A DNA stretch of 21,254 nucleotides. Origin: Larix sibirica. Taxonomy: Eukaryota > Streptophyta > Pinopsida > Pinales > Pinaceae. Each line of letters opens with the position of its first letter. The stretch's first letter is position 1. Shown here piece by piece: positions 18,626 through 21,254 of the stretch. A program made the translations under genes and the position numbers. The stretch is taken from NCBI GenBank assembly GCA_004151065.3, contig NWUY0300034821.1, positions 43,102 to 64,355 on the forward strand. The letters are read 5' to 3'. The notes under the pieces were generated by a model. The model was not told the origin of the DNA and searched no databases. It was given only the letters and a program-made list of their open reading frames with translations.

Positions 18626-19174
18626 ATTCTAATGGTAGCTCACCTGGTTGTGGCTATCACCACCCAACAGAATGGGGTAAGATTGAAACTTGTTGGTGAT
18701 TTAAACAACTTGCCCTTTAATCACATGCTCATTTCCAAATTATTTGACTCCGTATTTTGTATATTCAGTATTTTGTATATTCGGTCAGGACAGTGCCATG
18801 GTTCTTGCCTTCTTTCTTCAGATTTAGTAAACTAGGTTGAAGATAAAACATTTTCAAACCAACACCACAAAGCCCAATCAGGTGATGAGTTTGGCCTAGA
18901 CCTAATGATAAATGTTATGCACTTTGGTACAGTATCCATAAAAGACCTGCTTCTTGGTTTTGAAGGACGGGTTTGCAATTCAATAGGAAAGATCAGTAGA
19001 GTGGTTAACAGTAATACTTAGTTATCGAAACTGATTAAAGTGATTCAGTTTGTTAATTACATTATTAATTTGTGCAGGGTTGTGGTCTACCCGAAATTGA
19101 AGATTTTGGATATAAAAATTCTACAGCTTCCACAGTTTTGATTAAGAGCCCAAGAACTTCAGTTCACTTATGTG
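18626..19174 (+). CDS. Unrecognised host gene, putative exons 4-6
   Basis: Three further segments can continue the model. The first is 18626-18676, from gcattag to the good donor gtaaga, reading SNGSSPGCGYHHPTEW. The second is 18882 to about 19000, from caatcag to gtggtt (or to 19003 with donor gttaac), reading DEFGLDLMINVMHFG and LLLGFEGRVCNSIGK. The third is 19078-19174, from tgtgcag to gtaatc, reading GCGLPEIEDFGYKNS and IKSPRTSVHLC. Phases fit throughout (1, 1, 0). No family was recognised. The link from exon 3 depends on a weak donor, and another exon could lie between. If real, the gene continues beyond 19175 or is broken there. Confidence 0.33.
18752..18783. repeat. 16-bp tandem duplication
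   Basis: The unit gtattttgtatattc plus one base occurs at 18752-18767 and 18768-18783, differing only at the last base. Confidence 0.8.
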
Positions 19175-20039
19175 GTAATCCTAATTTTACCTGTCTTGAA
19201 ATAGTATTTGATCATGCATGTTTGGTCATTTTTGAGCATAGCAGTATTTTGGGCACCCAAGTTGAACATAGATGGAAAAGCCTCGCTGCTTATACACATA
19301 GTTGGCATGGGTATTCATTATATTGGGAACGAGCAAAGTGATTAAACTAGACCACAGCTCAATCAGGCAGTTAAAAGGGATGGGCATTGCATATTCTCTT
19401 AGCACATCAGGTTCCTGTGATGATTAGATGTTAAATTGAAGTGTTGTCCAAGGCGAGGTAAAATCTGTCATAGAATCACCACGATCAACCTACTAGGTTG
19501 GCTTTGTCAAAATATGCTGATGGATCTACACAATTAATATTTCACCCGGATGGATTGGACATGACCTAAGTTACTAGAAACAGAAAAATAGAATGGGAAA
19601 TGACAAAGAAATGAGACATGGTGCCAAAACGGTTTTGGGGTATAAGAAACAGACCCCCCTTCCTAAAAGTTAAAATCCTTCCATGCATTATGCATAATCC
19701 ATACTATAAATATAAGAAACATTTTGTTGAATTGGTTTCAAGACTTAAACAATACAATGCATCAATGTTGTAAGTCAAACTAGAATAATCTTTCTTGTAT
19801 TTCAGTCTTTTTTTACGTTGAACACAAATGTAGTTCGAAATGTCGAAAAGTGAAAACTTAAACATAACTAATACTGAATCAATAGTCTCAAACCATTCTT
19901 ACTGCGAAAGTTGAGATCTCAATTTTTTTGAAAGTACTCAAGTCTCATATATGATGGAACAACCAGTGGGATGACCACCTATTTACCCTAGCAGCACAAT
20001 GGGATTTGGAGAAGATGATCCAGATAACAAGTGGGTAAT
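19175..20039. other. No gene recognised; possible intron or intergenic DNA
   Basis: Follows the last putative exon. I see no motif-bearing frame, RNA gene or clear repeat. The end of this stretch, from about 19965, may already be decayed gag sequence (WDDHLFTLAAQWDL reading). Confidence 0.4.
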
Positions 20040-20455
20040 ATTCAAAGGATCCTCAAGAGAATAGCCCTAACATGGCACTGAAAATCTGATAACAGAAACC
20101 ATTCAAGCAATGGAAGGAAGTCATGGAAAAGTTTTGAGAGTCATTTGGGTATTTGTATGAAAAACCCTTGGCATTTGCACAGTTAAAGAATATCAAGCGA
20201 TTGAGAGGAGATAAAATAACAAGGTATGATGCAAGAACATGAACCTAGGAAGAAACAGGATCAGAAACCAAAATAAAATCATGATAGATGGAATGAAGGT
20301 AAATATTCTCCCAAAATTTGCTCTATCATTATTATAATGATTGCCCTGAGAATGCAAGGAATAAGGGGAGTTCTTTTGCAAGGAAATGGCATGAAGGAAA
20401 CCCTTGGACAAATATGGAAACCAAGAACAAAAACATGGACAATAAGAAGATCAAA
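20040..20455 (+). pseudogene. LTR-retrotransposon gag remnant with zinc-knuckle relic
   Basis: One frame reads KQWKEVMEKF (from about 20105), a stop, then ESFGYLYEKPLAFAQLKNIK and GDKITRYDAR (to about 20235). This resembles the W...F...F...L..L....G.. pattern of retrotransposon gag proteins. The same frame further on gives HYYNDCPENARN (20327-20361), like the second half of a CCHC knuckle (GHxxxxCP), and a Lys/Asn-rich tail. The first Cys pair of the knuckle is not visible, and at least six stops lie between the two blocks. It is noncoding today. The family cannot be set from gag alone. Confidence 0.45.
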
Positions 20456-20478
20456 ATGCATTTAGGGTCTAGGTGTCG

Positions 20479-20492
20479 AATACTAATACCAA
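20479..20492 (-). other. Primer-binding site of minus-strand LTR element
   Basis: The minus strand reads TTGGTATTAGTATT directly after the LTR end ...ACAACA. It resembles the plant initiator-Met primer site TGGTATCAGAGC with a few substitutions. Confidence 0.55.
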
Positions 20493-21254
20493 TGTTGTAA
20501 CCCTACCTAGAGGTAAGAAATCTTGTGTATGCTTTGTTAAATTTCCAAACCCTAGGTGATTATTGTCCTTATGTTCTCAATTAAACAAGGCTGCTATTTA
20601 ATTGTAGAAGTTAAATTCTTCACATAGCAGTATTCACACATATAACTGAAAAATAAACAGTGGAAGCAAAAACACAATACATAGATAATTTACTCCTTCA
20701 AATTAGCTTTTCATTAACAATTCAAAGCTTACAAGAAAACCTCCACATATGTCAAACCAACAATTGTACGGTACACCCAAAATGAAATGGATTTGCATAC
20801 TTACTGAGGAGAATAAATCACTTCTCGGCAAAACTTGTCTTTGAGTGAATGATTGTGTCTTAACCCTCTATCTTGACCTACCTTTATACTTGAGTTGAGA
20901 CCCTAATCCGACAGTGAGATGTACAATTGAGATTAGTCTAAATCACTAATGTATAAGAATACACTTTATTAGACTCAAGAACGAAATATAAGATTTTCCC
21001 TTTATCACTAAAGTGAATTACGAAATAGATTTGACTCGAACTACTTCTGACACATTTAACACTAAACTTGTGCGGAGCTAGTTTGAGCTACAACCTTCAA
21101 CATTGACCTTAATGTTGAATTTCTTCTTTATTGCTTCCAATGCTTACATCTTCTTTTAGCAGAGTCTTGGGATGACCATCTTTGTGTTAGCTTTTGGGTT
21201 ACTTTGAAAGTATTTACACCATGTTTGGGGGTGCTTCATGAGATTTGGGGTACA
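20493..21254 (-). mobile_element. 5' LTR of a Copia-like element, minus strand, running off the window
   Basis: On the minus strand this would be a left-hand LTR. The terminal CA (TG at 20493-20494 on the plus strand) abuts the primer-binding site. A TATAAA lies at 20883-20888, about 390 bp before the LTR end, which is a reasonable U3/R arrangement. The upstream edge is beyond 21254, so the LTR is at least 762 bp. No protein-coding internal region follows on the minus strand. Only about 25-40 bp remain before plus-strand gag-like sequence, so the element is truncated or rearranged. The Copia assignment rests on the primer-site type only. Confidence 0.5.
20883..20888 (-). promoter_or_regulatory. 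Candidate TATA box of the minus-strand LTR
   Basis: TATAAA (tttata on the plus strand), read as AAGTATAAAGG on the element's strand. Its placement inside the proposed LTR is consistent with a U3 promoter. Confidence 0.4.

Noticed and set aside
1-21254. Bacterial-type systems (CRISPR arrays, operons, Shine-Dalgarno starts)
   Set aside because: The content is eukaryotic LINEs, SINE-like elements, LTRs and GT/AG-bordered segments; no regularly spaced repeats or operon structure.

Overview
The window looks like repeat-rich nuclear DNA of a plant. It is AT-rich and holds at least three LINE (non-LTR) retrotransposon copies of the plant L1 type. Their ORF1 has a DUF4283-like fold followed by a CCHC zinc knuckle. 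Their ORF2 has an APE-type endonuclease, a reverse transcriptase (RT) and a zf-RVT region, and two copies also keep a C-terminal RNase H. The density of decayed elements and the sparse coding suggest a large-genome seed plant, possibly a gymnosperm. That is an inference; nothing here fixes the species.

Layout. Positions 1-1385 hold no gene I can support. LINE-B (minus strand) is split in two: its 3' half lies at about 1386-2805 and its middle part at 9168-10345. Between them sits LINE-A (plus strand, 2806-9167, about 6.4 kb), which is close to full length and ends in an 11-A tail. Removing LINE-A and one copy of the short flanking repeat rejoins the LINE-B reading frame, so LINE-A inserted into an existing LINE-B. 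LINE-B is cut off at its 5' side next to a tRNA-derived SINE-like element (10360-10525, minus). LINE-C (plus, about 11341-16868) is a third, much more decayed copy with both ORFs. It ends at a second SINE-like element (16869-17046, minus) and has no RNase H domain.

Positions 17.5-19.2 kb differ in character. Short open segments are flanked by GT/AG splice signals with AT-rich introns, and their codon phases fit together across five junctions. I read this as an unrecognised host gene, or gene relic, on the plus strand beginning near 17513. The right end (20.0-21.25 kb) has a broken plus-strand gag remnant. It abuts a minus-strand LTR with a primer-binding site similar to the initiator-Met tRNA type.

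None of the LINE copies looks able to move alone. All three carry stops. LINE-A has FVDG and LINE-C has FVYD where RT needs FxDD, while LINE-B keeps FVDD but is truncated. Two features are shared by the two copies that have both ORFs: the ORF1 stop overlaps the ORF2 start, and ORF1 carries the zinc knuckle. The window therefore records successive insertions (LINE-B, then LINE-A into it, with SINEs at LINE edges) next to what may be a host gene.
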